From assembly GCF_014648475.1 (NCBI RefSeq), contig NZ_BMRE01000013.1:1-64000 (forward strand): a stretch of 64,000 nt of DNA, read 5' to 3'. Below, piece after piece: positions 34,126 to 42,540 of the stretch; the stretch's first letter is position 1; each line of letters begins with the position of its first letter. The stretch is from Lentzea flava (GTDB lineage: Bacteria; Actinomycetota; Actinomycetes; Mycobacteriales; Pseudonocardiaceae). A program made the position numbers and the translations under genes. Under the pieces are notes generated by a model. That model saw nothing but the letters and a program-made list of their open reading frames with translations. It ran no database searches and was not told the DNA's origin.

Positions 34126-35874
34126 CTAGCGGATGCGGCGCAGTGCGGCGGTTGCGGCCTGCCCGATGGCGCGCGCGGTGGTGGCGGGGTCGGTCAGCAC
34201 GTGGAACGTCGCTCCGGCGAGTGGGACGTCTGTGTCGCGAGAGGCGAGCCACAGTGCGGCACATCCGCTGGCCCGCAGCCGATCGAGCTTCTTCTGCCCG
34301 TTGCGGAGTGGCGCATCGCGGAACTTTCCATCGGAAATGATCACGATCAGCCGCGCGGCACCGGGGCGGGACAGCCCGAGCGCACCGTCCAGGGCGTCGA
34401 GTGCGGTGGGAATGTCTTCCCAGTTGTCGTTGGCGGCGAACTCGGTGACCCGCACCGGTGGTTTGCCGGGATAGGTCAGCGGGCGAACATGGTGGCCGAA
34501 GATCACGGTGGCGGTTTCGGCGGGCACGTTGGTGTGCCGCGCGGCATTGGCCAGGATCCATGCCGCTGATGCCACGGGTTCGCTGGCCCAACGCATCGAA
34601 CCGGACACGTCGCACGCGATTCCGACACGCAGCGGCGGAATCGGCACGGGCGTGCGGGTGATGCGGGTGAACTGGTCAGCGGTCACGAACGCCCCGGCGG
34701 CCAGCTGGGCTTCCGCCGTACGCACGCCACGCATAAGCACTCGCCCCGGTGGAACATCGGACGCCGATCGCACGGCGACGCGCTCCTGGATGCCAGCGGT
34801 GTCCAACGCGCGTGCCAGCACTCGCGCTGCGGTGCGTTCCTGCGGCGTGGGTGGGCGGGTGCCCGCCGTTTCGGTGGTACCGGTGCGAGGACCGCCGACG
34901 TTGAACACCAGGTGCGCCGCTTCTTGCGCAGCTTTGCCTGCGGCGTTCTCCCGCGCGTTCGCGGCGGCGGCGATGGCGGCAGGGTCTTCGGGCGCCTTCT
35001 CGCGCGCCACACGTTCGGCCACACCGTTGAGTACGGCGGCGATCGCACCCGCCAACGGTGACGGTGCGGCGGCTGCGCCGGACGGGTCGGCGGTCCCGGA
35101 CGGATCCGGTGCGCCACCGGGGTCCGGGTCTGCAGGGTCGGTGCCGAGGACCTCGCACCACTGCCGACCGAGATCGAGCATGGTCTCGCCGTCATCATCG
35201 GCGGTGCGCAATGCCTTGCGCCACAACGTCCGTAGCTTGTTCAGCGTGTCCGCGCCGAGTACATCTTCGATGACCCGCGCGACGGGGGCGACCTCGGCGC
35301 GGGTGAGCACGCCTCCGTCCGCCCGTCCCAACAGCAGCGCGGCCGTGTGTGCGGCATGCGCGGGAGTCATCTGCGGGGCGGTAGCGGGATCGGCGTACAG
35401 GTGCAGGTCGGCGGCGACGATGTCCTTCACACACGCGCGAAGCCAGTGCCTGTCGTCGGGGCGGCGGCGAACCTGCGCGCCTTCCATGCGGCACTCCTCC
35501 AGCAGCATGGCGGCGGCTACCACACCCGGTGGCGCGTCTTCCGGGGGTTCCCACACGGTGTGTTTCGCGTGTCCGCACTCGTGGGTCAGCGCACCCCAGG
35601 CGGAGGCGTAGCGGGGACGGTCGGACAGGTTCGCGGGGTCCACGGTCGCGGGGTCAACACCGAGGTGGCTGCCGTCAACTTCGATCAGGGCACGTGCGGG
35701 GTAGAAACAGGCAGGGGCACCCCCGCCAGCACCGGGTGCGACGGTGACGATCAGGTCGTCGCGGTCGGCGATCACGGGCACCTCATCGGCGAACGCGGTG
35801 GACAGGGCCAGCCACTCGGGGCGGCTGGGGAAGATGGCGGTGGCGTCCGGGCTGGAGGTGAAGTGGGTGCTCAT
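34126..35874 (-). CDS. VWA-domain protein with HExxH metallopeptidase-like motif
   Basis: 582 residues from ATG 35874, with AAAGGA about 9 nt upstream. The N-terminal part has ALTHECGHAKHTVWE (HExxH at ~97-101) and ~25 residues later MLLEECRMEGAQ, a candidate glutamate ligand, so a zincin-like domain is plausible. An Ala/Pro-rich linker follows. The C-terminal VWA domain has the MIDAS motif DVSGSMRW (~421-428), with IIVISDGKFRDA and ALWLASRDTDV later. The architecture of a metallopeptidase-like domain plus VWA, paired with a MoxR ATPase gene 46 bp upstream, matches known MoxR-VWA chaperone pairs. Protease activity is not proven. Confidence 0.82.
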   Translation of the reverse strand: MSTHFTSSPDATAIFPSRPEWLALSTAFADEVPVIADRDDLIVTVAPGAGGGAPACFYPARALIEVDGSHLGVDPATVDPANLSDRPRYASAWGALTHECGHAKHTVWEPPEDAPPGVVAAAMLLEECRMEGAQVRRRPDDRHWLRACVKDIVAADLHLYADPATAPQMTPAHAAHTAALLLGRADGGVLTRAEVAPVARVIEDVLGADTLNKLRTLWRKALRTADDDGETMLDLGRQWCEVLGTDPADPDPGGAPDPSGTADPSGAAAAPSPLAGAIAAVLNGVAERVAREKAPEDPAAIAAAANARENAAGKAAQEAAHLVFNVGGPRTGTTETAGTRPPTPQERTAARVLARALDTAGIQERVAVRSASDVPPGRVLMRGVRTAEAQLAAGAFVTADQFTRITRTPVPIPPLRVGIACDVSGSMRWASEPVASAAWILANAARHTNVPAETATVIFGHHVRPLTYPGKPPVRVTEFAANDNWEDIPTALDALDGALGLSRPGAARLIVIISDGKFRDAPLRNGQKKLDRLRASGCAALWLASRDTDVPLAGATFHVLTDPATTARAIGQAATAALRRIR

Positions 35875-35920
35875 GGTCTGACGTCCTTTCGCGGCGGCAC
35901 GTGTCCGAGTTGTTGTCGTG

Positions 35921-37111
35921 TCAGGGCTTTGCGGTGACGCGGGCACCTAGGGCCAGCGGTTCGACCGTGCGCCCGAACGTGTCCCGGACCACGGCGGCGA
36001 CGGTGGCGCGGTCCTCCTCCGGGGCGATACCCACGAGGTTTCCGGCGGCAGCGTCGACACCCAGCACGGCCGAGATCTTCTTGAACGCCAACAGTTCACG
36101 CAGTTGCGGTGCCCAGCCGACCTCGCCACGTTCCTGGCGCGTCGACAGGTTGCGCGCCACCCGCACGGCTTTGCGATCGACCCCGAGCTGTTCGGCCAGT
36201 TCGTAGTCGCTGGACACCTGAACCTGCACGGAGAACCGGGACGCTAGGGCATCGGTGAGCACCGCGCCGTGCACTCCGGGATTGTGGCCTGCGATCACGT
36301 AAAAACCCGGTGCGGCATCAACGATTTCACCGCCGTTAGCCTTGATCACGATCTGACGTCGTCCATCCATGGCGGGGTAGACGACGGCCAGGACGGTCGG
36401 CGGAATCAGCGTGGCATCATCGATGAACAACGCCGCACCCTCACGCATCGCCCGAACCAGCGGACCGTGCACGAACACGAACTCGCCGTCCGGCGTTTTG
36501 GTGTAGTCGCCCACGAAATCGGCGACCACCGTGTCACCGTCGCCCTGAACCGTTATGCAGTCCGGGAACGCCGCCTCCACCACCGACGTCTTGCCCGTAC
36601 CGGGCGGGCCGTAGAACAGCGCCGAAACTCCGGCTTCCCGCAACCGCTGCAACGCGATCACGTCGGGCATCCCTGACAGCAAACGCGGGTGGTACTCCGT
36701 TCCGTTGGGACGCAACACCGGGCCGGAGACAGTGCTCGACGTGGTAGCGGGTGCGCCCGTGTTGACTGGCGTGGCGGTGGAAGGCCCGGACAGGGTGCCG
36801 CGTTTCGTGCGTCGTGTGCGCGGGGGCAGTGGTGGCGCGGGCGTGATGGTAGACGCGGCAACCGATGCCGTCGTCGCGGTCGCGCGATATGCCAGCGGCG
36901 GATCCGGACGGACTTCGGCTTTTCCCTGATCCACCAACGCTTTGCACGCATTGCCTACCGCACCGGACGAACGGTTGAGCGTGTTAGCGATCGCGCGCGG
37001 GGTCAACGCGGTGCCCGCGTTGTCGGAGAGGACCTTGGCGACCATCGCGCGGAGTTCGCCGTTGCGCAATCGGGCCGCCGGGACGGCGGGTGCCGGGGTG
37101 GTCGTGGTCAT
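35921..37111 (-). CDS. MoxR-type AAA ATPase with N-terminal winged helix
   Basis: 396 residues from ATG 37111 (AAAGGA upstream). The N-terminal winged helix (~18-75) contains LRAMVAKVLSDNAGTALTPRAIANTL and NRSSGAVGNACKALVDQG, followed by a Pro/Thr-rich linker. The AAA core has Walker A FYGPPGTGKTSVVEA (~165), Walker B AALFIDDATLIPP, a sensor-1-like FYVIAGHNPG and the ALASRFSV segment typical of MoxR/CbbQ ATPases. It presumably remodels a target together with the VWA protein. The fusion to a DNA-binding domain is unusual and would localise the machine to DNA (inference). Confidence 0.82.
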   Translation of the reverse strand: MTTTTPAPAVPAARLRNGELRAMVAKVLSDNAGTALTPRAIANTLNRSSGAVGNACKALVDQGKAEVRPDPPLAYRATATTASVAASTITPAPPLPPRTRRTKRGTLSGPSTATPVNTGAPATTSSTVSGPVLRPNGTEYHPRLLSGMPDVIALQRLREAGVSALFYGPPGTGKTSVVEAAFPDCITVQGDGDTVVADFVGDYTKTPDGEFVFVHGPLVRAMREGAALFIDDATLIPPTVLAVVYPAMDGRRQIVIKANGGEIVDAAPGFYVIAGHNPGVHGAVLTDALASRFSVQVQVSSDYELAEQLGVDRKAVRVARNLSTRQERGEVGWAPQLRELLAFKKISAVLGVDAAAGNLVGIAPEEDRATVAAVVRDTFGRTVEPLALGARVTAKP

Positions 37112-37151
37112 CGCGATGTCCTTTCGCGGTTTGTTCGTCGAATCCGGGGGG

Positions 37152-37415
37152 TTAGTGGGCAACGCGGGCGGTCGTAAAACACAAGATCTTTTCGTCATCG
37201 CCCTCACCCGCAATGGCCGCGCAAAGATCGTTGAACCCCATCGCACGCAACACGGCAGCCGTCGCGTACCCGCCACAGTTCCGGCGGGTACGGGTGCGCG
37301 GCCCGTCCGACGTGTGAACCGTGATTTTGCGGCCGTCGAACGTGACCGGGTAGCGCGTCACGGGTGCGCCGTTCTCGATTTCAACAAACGGTGCGGTGGC
37401 GTTGAAGTCGAACAT
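37152..37415 (-). CDS. Small hypothetical protein, first gene of the MoxR/VWA operon
   Basis: 87 residues from ATG 37415, which has GGGGA 6 nt upstream; ATG 37442 is an alternative without a site. Contains VEIENGAPVTRYPVTFDGRKITVHTSD, an Arg/Thr segment RTRTRRNCGGYATAAVL and a helical C-terminus. No family recognised. It leads the operon from the AT-rich upstream region and ends 40 bp before the ATPase gene. Confidence 0.6.
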   Translation of the reverse strand: MFDFNATAPFVEIENGAPVTRYPVTFDGRKITVHTSDGPRTRTRRNCGGYATAAVLRAMGFNDLCAAIAGEGDDEKILCFTTARVAH

Positions 37416-38125
37416 GACATTCCCCGTTCGTGCGTTGGACATGGCTCGCGCCGGGCATGGTATTCGGTGTAGTTTCCGGTTCCGCTTTCAATTCAATTAT
37501 TGCTCCGACGGACGCCGCGCGCAATAGAAAATGACGCGAATTTCAAGACTCTTTACGGACTGAATTTACTTCGTGTTTCGCGAAAGCGGGAGTTTGAAAT
37601 TGAGAGTGACGGCGAATGGGTGGGTTGACATGCGGGATCGTTAGATGCCATTGGGATTTAAATAGAAATAGAAATGCAAGGTGGTGGTGGGGATCGGGGA
37701 GTGGCCCGGTCAAGTGAGGGGCGGATCGTCGATGGGGTCCGCCAGACCGCCGCCCCGATGTGTCACCCTGCTTGTGGTCAAGCGAGTCGGGGATACCATC
37801 GGATCCCCCTTGCGTGGCCTGATCAGCGCTTCCGTGAGGCACGCGAGGGCGTTGCCTAACCTGATCCTCCGTGTGAGCCCCAACCTGATCCCCCATGTGA
37901 ACCGGCGTCGCCCTGCTAACCGGCAGCATGCGGTCTCCGAGCAGCGGTGGGTTGGTGGAAGCGAGACGGCACCTGCCCGAAGAACTGCGTCGTGCGTGAA
38001 GATTCTTTCTTTGTCATGTTCGGGCCTTCTCGTACAGGTTGCGGGCTCGGTGCGTGTTGCCGTTAGGACGGTACCATTCTTGGAAAAGAACTTCCTGTGT
38101 CTCGGGTATGGTGTCGACCAGGCCT
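37416..38125. promoter_or_regulatory. Gene-free, partly AT-rich region upstream of the MoxR/VWA operon
   Basis: About 700 bp without a supported gene. 37480-37680 is clearly richer in A/T than its surroundings (ttcaattcaattattg, gatttaaatagaaatag). It includes a ttgaca at 37624 that lacks a good -10 partner. ggggcgg near 37720 and ccgcccc near 37755 can pair. The region should contain the promoter of the minus-strand operon and the 3' end of the Tad operon's last transcript. An origin or transfer site is possible but not shown. Confidence 0.4.
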
Positions 38126-40630
38126 TTATGAGGCGGCTTTGGGCACTGTGTCGTGGCGTTGCTGCAGCCGGGCGGCCAGCTCGATTGCCTGCGGTGTGGG
38201 TGCGTCGTCTACTTCTGTGAGTCGTCTTGTCAGCAGGGCAAGGGTGCGGGGTATGGCGTCCAGGCGTCCGAGGCGTTCCTGCAGTCGCATGATGTCGCGG
38301 TAGAGAAGTTCGTTGTGCGGGTCAAATGCGCGCGCGATCTCCAGCAGTTCCAGCGTCTCCTCCGGAGCGTCGTCGACCAGCGCGCGAGCCAGATCGGACA
38401 CGGCATCGAGTGCGTCGCGGCGGACAGCCTCGCGTGCGGATTCCAGCCAGTCCGCGGACATTCCGTCGGCAAGCGGGCCGGCGTAGTGGTTGACGATGTC
38501 GCGGTTGGCGCCCACCCGCTCCCGCAGGGTCTTGGCGAAGCGGCGCCGTGTCACGGCGCGGTCGAACCTCCAGTAGTCCACGTCGACGACGCTCGGGTCG
38601 AGTCCGAAGTTGCCGTTCTCGGTAAGGAGGAAGTCGCTGACGTTGCCGGCTGTGGCCTTGCCCAGCGCACTTCGCAGCCGCGACAGCGCGGTGTTCAGTG
38701 CGCTCGTGGTCCTTGCGGTTGGGCTGTCGATCCACAGTGCGTTGATGAGCGACTCGCGTGTAACGCCGTCGGGGTGCAAGCCCAGGAAGGTGAGCAGCTC
38801 ACGTAGACGCGGCTGGAACGCGCTGGTGATCTCAACCTTGCTGCCGTGTTGAGGGCTCCAGAACACCTGAGGCCGGCCGAGGACGGTCAGGTGGATCCGG
38901 GCGTCGAGTTGGTCCGGTTCGCCCGCAACCGCGTCCGCGGTCGCGGCTGGACGGGCAGATGGTTGTTCTTGCGCTGCCGGGTGCCGGTCGACGATTTCGA
39001 GGTCTGCGACGTGCGGGGATGCGGCGTGCGCGTTCGCAGATACCGGTGGTGAATCCGGCTGCGCGCGGTGCAGCAGATCGAGCAAGGCCAGTGCATCCTC
39101 GGCCCCTACACGGAAGACCTTCGTGCCTCGCAGCGCCTCACCTGCGCCAGGGCTCGTGGCGGAGATGGTGCCGTCTGCTCGAACGTACGCGGTGACGCCT
39201 GTCTGCCACTGTCCAAGAAGGACGCCAACAACACCGGAGGACGTGCCACTGGCCAGAACGCGGCTCAGGCGGTCATGATCGGGTTGCGATGCGCGCGCGA
39301 TCAGCATCGTGGCTGGCCGAGGATCCTGGCGCTCGTCGTGAACGTCGGTCTCAAGCGGGTTCAGTGCCTCGTCGAGGTTGCCCATGACCAGAACAGACGC
39401 CGGCATGTGAGTGCGGTCAACGCCGGATCCCAGCAACAGCGGAAGGTCGTCGACCGGGACGAGCAGTCTCGTCCCGGCCGACGTCGCCAGATGGTTCGTG
39501 GTCAGTGCGGTGACGAGCAAGGCGCGGGCGGCCGCGGTGGCGCCGGGGCCAACCAGACCGAGACCGCGGGCGGCCGCGACGTCCAGGGCGACCTCGCGAC
39601 CGTCGCGTGTGCCCAGCTTTGCCGACGTTGGCGGCGGCACATCAGTCGCGGCGTCGTCAGGTCCGACCTCGTCGTGCTGCTCGGCGCGCAGGTGCGCCAG
39701 CTGGAGCCGGTAGACCACGGGTGCGACCGGGATGTCGAGGTCGTCACGTCGGCCACTGCCCGGCTGGTAGCGACGGCGGTGCCGACGGCGCGCGACCGCC
39801 AGCGCCGAACTCACCGCCGCGGCAAGTCCCAGACCGGCGTAGAACTCCGTCCCCCAGCTGATCGCAGGTTCCGCATCGGCCGAGGCCGGCGGCACCTCAA
39901 CTGCCGGTGAAGCTGTTGTCGGTGGCGAGTCCGGCAGTTCGGGAGGCGAAGGTAGCTCCTCGGGCTGGGCGACGGGCGGAAGGGCGTCTGCGGGCAGGCG
40001 GAGCACCTCGCCGGGGAAGACTAGATCCGGGTTCGTGAACGGCCTGCCATTCGGTTGAGCCTGGCCCTTGTTGAGCTCGAAGATCTCCGGCCAACGCATC
40101 TGGGTGCCGAAGGTGCGTTCGGAAATGAGCGATAACGAGTCGTGGGCGCGAACGACGGCTGTTGGAGCCGGGCGCGGTTCGACCTGCTCGACCACGGAGG
40201 AGAGCTCGACCACGCCCGGCTGAGAGTGTGCGACGCGGTTGCTCGCGATGGACATCAGGACGGTGCCGATCAGCACTGCCGCTAGCGCGTGCACGGGACC
40301 GCGTCGCGAGACCTGCCGCCATTGGACGTCGTGAACGCCGTCTCGTACTGCCTGGCCGGCGAAGCGAAGGACATCGACTATGAACCACGCCCAAGCGAGC
40401 CAAGCGATGCAGGCCAGGAGATCGAGCAGGAACGTTGCGGTCATTGGCCCCAGCAGCACCGCTTCGACCTCGTCCCGTGTCGGGATGTGGTGGGGCAGCG
40501 GCCAGCCGACGTAGTGCCACAAGGCCCACGGCAGCGCGATGACGAGCACCACCAGCATCACGGCGGCCACCAACCCTCGTACCGCCTGAGCGACGAGGGT
40601 GAGTGCTAACCGCGGGTGCACCCCGGCCAT
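38126..40630 (-). CDS. Membrane protein with LysM and SARP-type BTAD transcriptional-activator domains
   Basis: 834 residues. Three N-terminal membrane helices (~10-38, 62-88, 112-130). A LysM-like domain follows (~160-215: VVRAHDSLSLISERTFG…FPGEVLRLP), then a Pro-rich linker and another helix (~262-280). The C-terminal ~260 residues have IHLTVLGRPQVFW…LRELLTFLGLHPDGVTRESLINALWID (OmpR-like winged helix) and the BTAD helical domain (DVDYWRFDRAVTR, ADWLESAREAVRRDALDAVSDLARAL). Membrane LysM-BTAD proteins recur at actinobacterial Tad loci and may sense the envelope and regulate pilus genes. Last gene of the Tad operon. Confidence 0.8.
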   Translation of the reverse strand: MAGVHPRLALTLVAQAVRGLVAAVMLVVLVIALPWALWHYVGWPLPHHIPTRDEVEAVLLGPMTATFLLDLLACIAWLAWAWFIVDVLRFAGQAVRDGVHDVQWRQVSRRGPVHALAAVLIGTVLMSIASNRVAHSQPGVVELSSVVEQVEPRPAPTAVVRAHDSLSLISERTFGTQMRWPEIFELNKGQAQPNGRPFTNPDLVFPGEVLRLPADALPPVAQPEELPSPPELPDSPPTTASPAVEVPPASADAEPAISWGTEFYAGLGLAAAVSSALAVARRRHRRRYQPGSGRRDDLDIPVAPVVYRLQLAHLRAEQHDEVGPDDAATDVPPPTSAKLGTRDGREVALDVAAARGLGLVGPGATAAARALLVTALTTNHLATSAGTRLLVPVDDLPLLLGSGVDRTHMPASVLVMGNLDEALNPLETDVHDERQDPRPATMLIARASQPDHDRLSRVLASGTSSGVVGVLLGQWQTGVTAYVRADGTISATSPGAGEALRGTKVFRVGAEDALALLDLLHRAQPDSPPVSANAHAASPHVADLEIVDRHPAAQEQPSARPAATADAVAGEPDQLDARIHLTVLGRPQVFWSPQHGSKVEITSAFQPRLRELLTFLGLHPDGVTRESLINALWIDSPTARTTSALNTALSRLRSALGKATAGNVSDFLLTENGNFGLDPSVVDVDYWRFDRAVTRRRFAKTLRERVGANRDIVNHYAGPLADGMSADWLESAREAVRRDALDAVSDLARALVDDAPEETLELLEIARAFDPHNELLYRDIMRLQERLGRLDAIPRTLALLTRRLTEVDDAPTPQAIELAARLQQRHDTVPKAAS

Positions 40631-40631
40631 G

Positions 40632-41048
40632 TCAACTCACCTCAGCGACGATCCGTTCGTCCGCAGCTCGCAGGGCCGCGGTCGGCTTGGGGTCGATCGA
40701 ACCGACGGCAGGGCTCGCTGGTGCTACGTGGTGGGTGCTCTCCCGAACGGCCGGTGTGCGCGAGCTTGCCCGGCGCCTCTTGCCGCGGCCCGGCTTCAAG
40801 CCGTCCCGCCACTGCTCGAGGCGGGATGCCGGCACCTCGGTGAACCGCGCGAGCTCCTCCACGGTGATCACGTCGCTGTACTCGGCGAGCACCTCAGCCA
40901 GCGTTCGTTTGATCTCGTCGACCTCGGAAGCCAGTTCGTCGTGCCGCACCGCCAGCTCGCTCACCCTGTGCGCTGCTGCCTTCCTCCGAGCGCTGCGGGC
41001 GGAGTCGAATTCGTCCACACGGTTCTTGATCTCTTCGGGCGTTGCCAT
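40632..41048 (-). CDS. Small coiled-coil protein with HTH-like segment
   Basis: 138 residues from ATG 41048. The first ~55 residues are a charged coiled coil (EEIKNRVDEFDSARSARRKAAA, DELASEVDEIKRTLAEVL). Residues ~58-85 read VITVEELARFTEVPASRLEQWRDG, a helix-turn-helix pattern, followed by a basic disordered tail. Ends one base before the start of the LysM-BTAD gene. Probably a regulator or adaptor of the pilus locus; no family recognised. Confidence 0.6.
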   Translation of the reverse strand: MATPEEIKNRVDEFDSARSARRKAAAHRVSELAVRHDELASEVDEIKRTLAEVLAEYSDVITVEELARFTEVPASRLEQWRDGLKPGRGKRRRASSRTPAVRESTHHVAPASPAVGSIDPKPTAALRAADERIVAEVS

Positions 41049-41087
41049 GGTGTTTCCCTCCTTGGCTGCGACGCTGGTAGCGCCGGA

Positions 41088-41477
41088 TCACGGATCGATC
41101 GTCATCACGCCCCGCTGCGGGAGGGCGCTGCCAGTGCCGTGGACGCTGAGGTTGGAGATGCCGATGAGTCCGAGCAACTGAGTGGGCTGCGAGGTGGTGA
41201 CCGTGACCGTGACGGTGTTGCCGGCGACCGTGACGGCCCCTGTGGCGCCCACGCTGGTGAGGAAGTTCTGCGCGTTGGCGGCGGCGTGAGCTGGCATCAG
41301 CTGAAGCCGGTTGTTCGTGCGGTACGTCGTGAGGTCGATCGCTTGGGCTCCAGCGCGTGCGGCGGCTTCGGCCTGGCCGTTGGCTCGCACCTTGGCTGCG
41401 AGTGCCGAGCCGCCGTCGAGTACGAGTCCGGTGAGCGCGAGGAGCGCGATCATGATCGATGCGATGAACGCTGTCAT
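41088..41477 (-). CDS. TadG/pseudopilin-like pilus assembly protein
   Basis: 129 residues from ATG 41477 (GGAGG upstream). Single N-terminal membrane helix (FIASIMIALLALTGLVLDGG), then LAAKVRANGQAEAAARAGAQAIDL, the pattern of Flp-pilus TadE/G-type proteins, and a strand-rich periplasmic/exoplasmic part. Short relative to classical TadG. The start overlaps the preceding TadE gene by ATGA. Confidence 0.7.
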   Translation of the reverse strand: MTAFIASIMIALLALTGLVLDGGSALAAKVRANGQAEAAARAGAQAIDLTTYRTNNRLQLMPAHAAANAQNFLTSVGATGAVTVAGNTVTVTVTTSQPTQLLGLIGISNLSVHGTGSALPQRGVMTIDP

Positions 41478-41911
41478 CCTCTGCCTCCGGTTGAGCGCCA
41501 CGTGTCGACGGGCTGGCTTGCTGTGGAGGACAAGCGTTTGCGCCCTGGTACGCCGAGGATGAGCGCGTCGCCGAAGTCGACCGTGCAGGAGACCGCGACG
41601 GTGATGGTGCCGCCGGGGCTGAGGCCGCCGCTGACGGTCTCCACTTGTAGCGCTCGGCACGTGACACCAGCGCTCGACAGCGCGGCCGTGGCGGCGGTCT
41701 GTGCGGCGGAGTTCGCGCTGGCGCTGGTGCGTTCGATGCTGGCGGCTCGTGCGGCCTGGTGCGCGGCGTCGTTGATCCGCAGCCGGGCGTCAACGCCGCG
41801 GTGGACGACGACACCGACGAACACCAGTAGCATGATCAGAACCGGTGCCACCAAGGTGACTTCCGCGGCCACCGAGCCGCGATCGTCGCGCCACCTCGCC
41901 ACGCCGCTCAT
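41474..41911 (-). CDS. tadE: TadE-family pseudopilin
   Basis: 145 residues. DDRGSVAAEVTLVAPVLIMLLVFVG is the TadE signature: Arg-Gly then a Glu five residues into the hydrophobic helix, comparable to prepilin sites. DAAHQAARAASIE follows, then an exposed beta domain with two Cys. Forms a pair with the next TadE-like gene, sharing one base at 41911. Confidence 0.8.
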   Translation of the reverse strand: MSGVARWRDDRGSVAAEVTLVAPVLIMLLVFVGVVVHRGVDARLRINDAAHQAARAASIERTSASANSAAQTAATAALSSAGVTCRALQVETVSGGLSPGGTITVAVSCTVDFGDALILGVPGRKRLSSTASQPVDTWRSTGGRG

Positions 41912-42321
41912 CAGCGAGCCTCGACATTCGGTATGAACCGCTCGACGGGTCCGGCAGCTTCGGCGTGCACAGGCAGCCGCACGAACGGCACGACCGCGGT
42001 CGCGGTTCCAGTTATCCGCACCGACGCAGAAACGGCGCCGCGTTCGGAGCTGATGTTCCCGTCAGTGAGCGGACCACGGGCCAGTTGATTAAGAAGTCGT
42101 CGTGCTGCCGACATGCCATCAGCCGCGGTGCCACCCTGGACCCGCGAGGCAGCAAGCCCTTCTGCGGCGGCCCCCTGTGCGATGTGCGTGGCGTGGGACC
42201 ACAAGGCGAACTGGACGATGGCCATCAAGATCAGCAGCACCAGCGGCGCCGCGATCACCAGCTCCGCGCTTGCCGCGCCGCGATCGTTCGCGCGGATCGA
42301 CTGCAACCAGCTGGTGGTCAT
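41911..42321 (-). CDS. tadE: TadE-family pseudopilin
   Basis: 136 residues from ATG 42321. NDRGAASAELVIAAPLVLLILMAIVQFALW is shown here only in part as a TadE-type signal (GAASAELVIAAPLVLLILM), followed by HATHIAQGAAAEGLAASRVQGG and a short exoplasmic domain. Minor pilin or assembly factor of the Flp pilus. Start overlaps the pilin-like gene stop (42318-42321). Confidence 0.8.
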   Translation of the reverse strand: MTTSWLQSIRANDRGAASAELVIAAPLVLLILMAIVQFALWSHATHIAQGAAAEGLAASRVQGGTAADGMSAARRLLNQLARGPLTDGNISSERGAVSASVRITGTATAVVPFVRLPVHAEAAGPVERFIPNVEAR

Positions 42322-42509
42322 AGCTCGATCCCGTTGGCCTTGGCGATGATCTTCGCGACGAAGATGCCCGCGACGACGAGAACAGCCGAGATCAGCAAGG
42401 CTGTCAGCAGCACCCACTCGCTCACGTATCCGGCGTCCGGAACCTGGCGCAGCAGCGCGAAACGCGTGCGCATGACCTTCAGCAGGGCTTTCCAGTAGAA
42501 CCTGATCAT
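42318..42509 (-). CDS. Small Flp/DUF4244-like pilin candidate
   Basis: 63 residues. A basic N-terminus (KALLKVMRTRFALLRQVP) precedes DAGYVSEWVLLTALLISAVLVVAGIF, in which a Gly-Tyr…Glu arrangement just before the hydrophobic helix resembles prepilin processing sites of Flp-type pilins. It lies between TadC and the TadE genes, the normal place of the structural pilin. No other Flp pilin is visible in the locus, so this is the best candidate for the main subunit. Confidence 0.65.
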   Translation of the reverse strand: MIRFYWKALLKVMRTRFALLRQVPDAGYVSEWVLLTALLISAVLVVAGIFVAKIIAKANGIEL

Positions 42510-42540
42510 TCTCCTTCTCCTTGCCTGGTATGAGAATCCG

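Noticed and set aside
34508..35611. 367-codon plus-strand frame opposite the VWA gene
   Set aside because: Ser/Ala/Arg low-complexity translation; the minus strand carries MIDAS and HExxH motifs.
37681..38220. Plus-strand frame in the AT-rich gap before the LysM-BTAD gene
   Set aside because: No ribosome site, no domain, and the translation is basic and low in complexity; treated as non-coding.
40599..41936. 445-codon plus-strand frame across several small Tad genes
   Set aside because: It spans four minus-strand genes with recognisable TadE/G and coiled-coil sequences and shows no domain itself.
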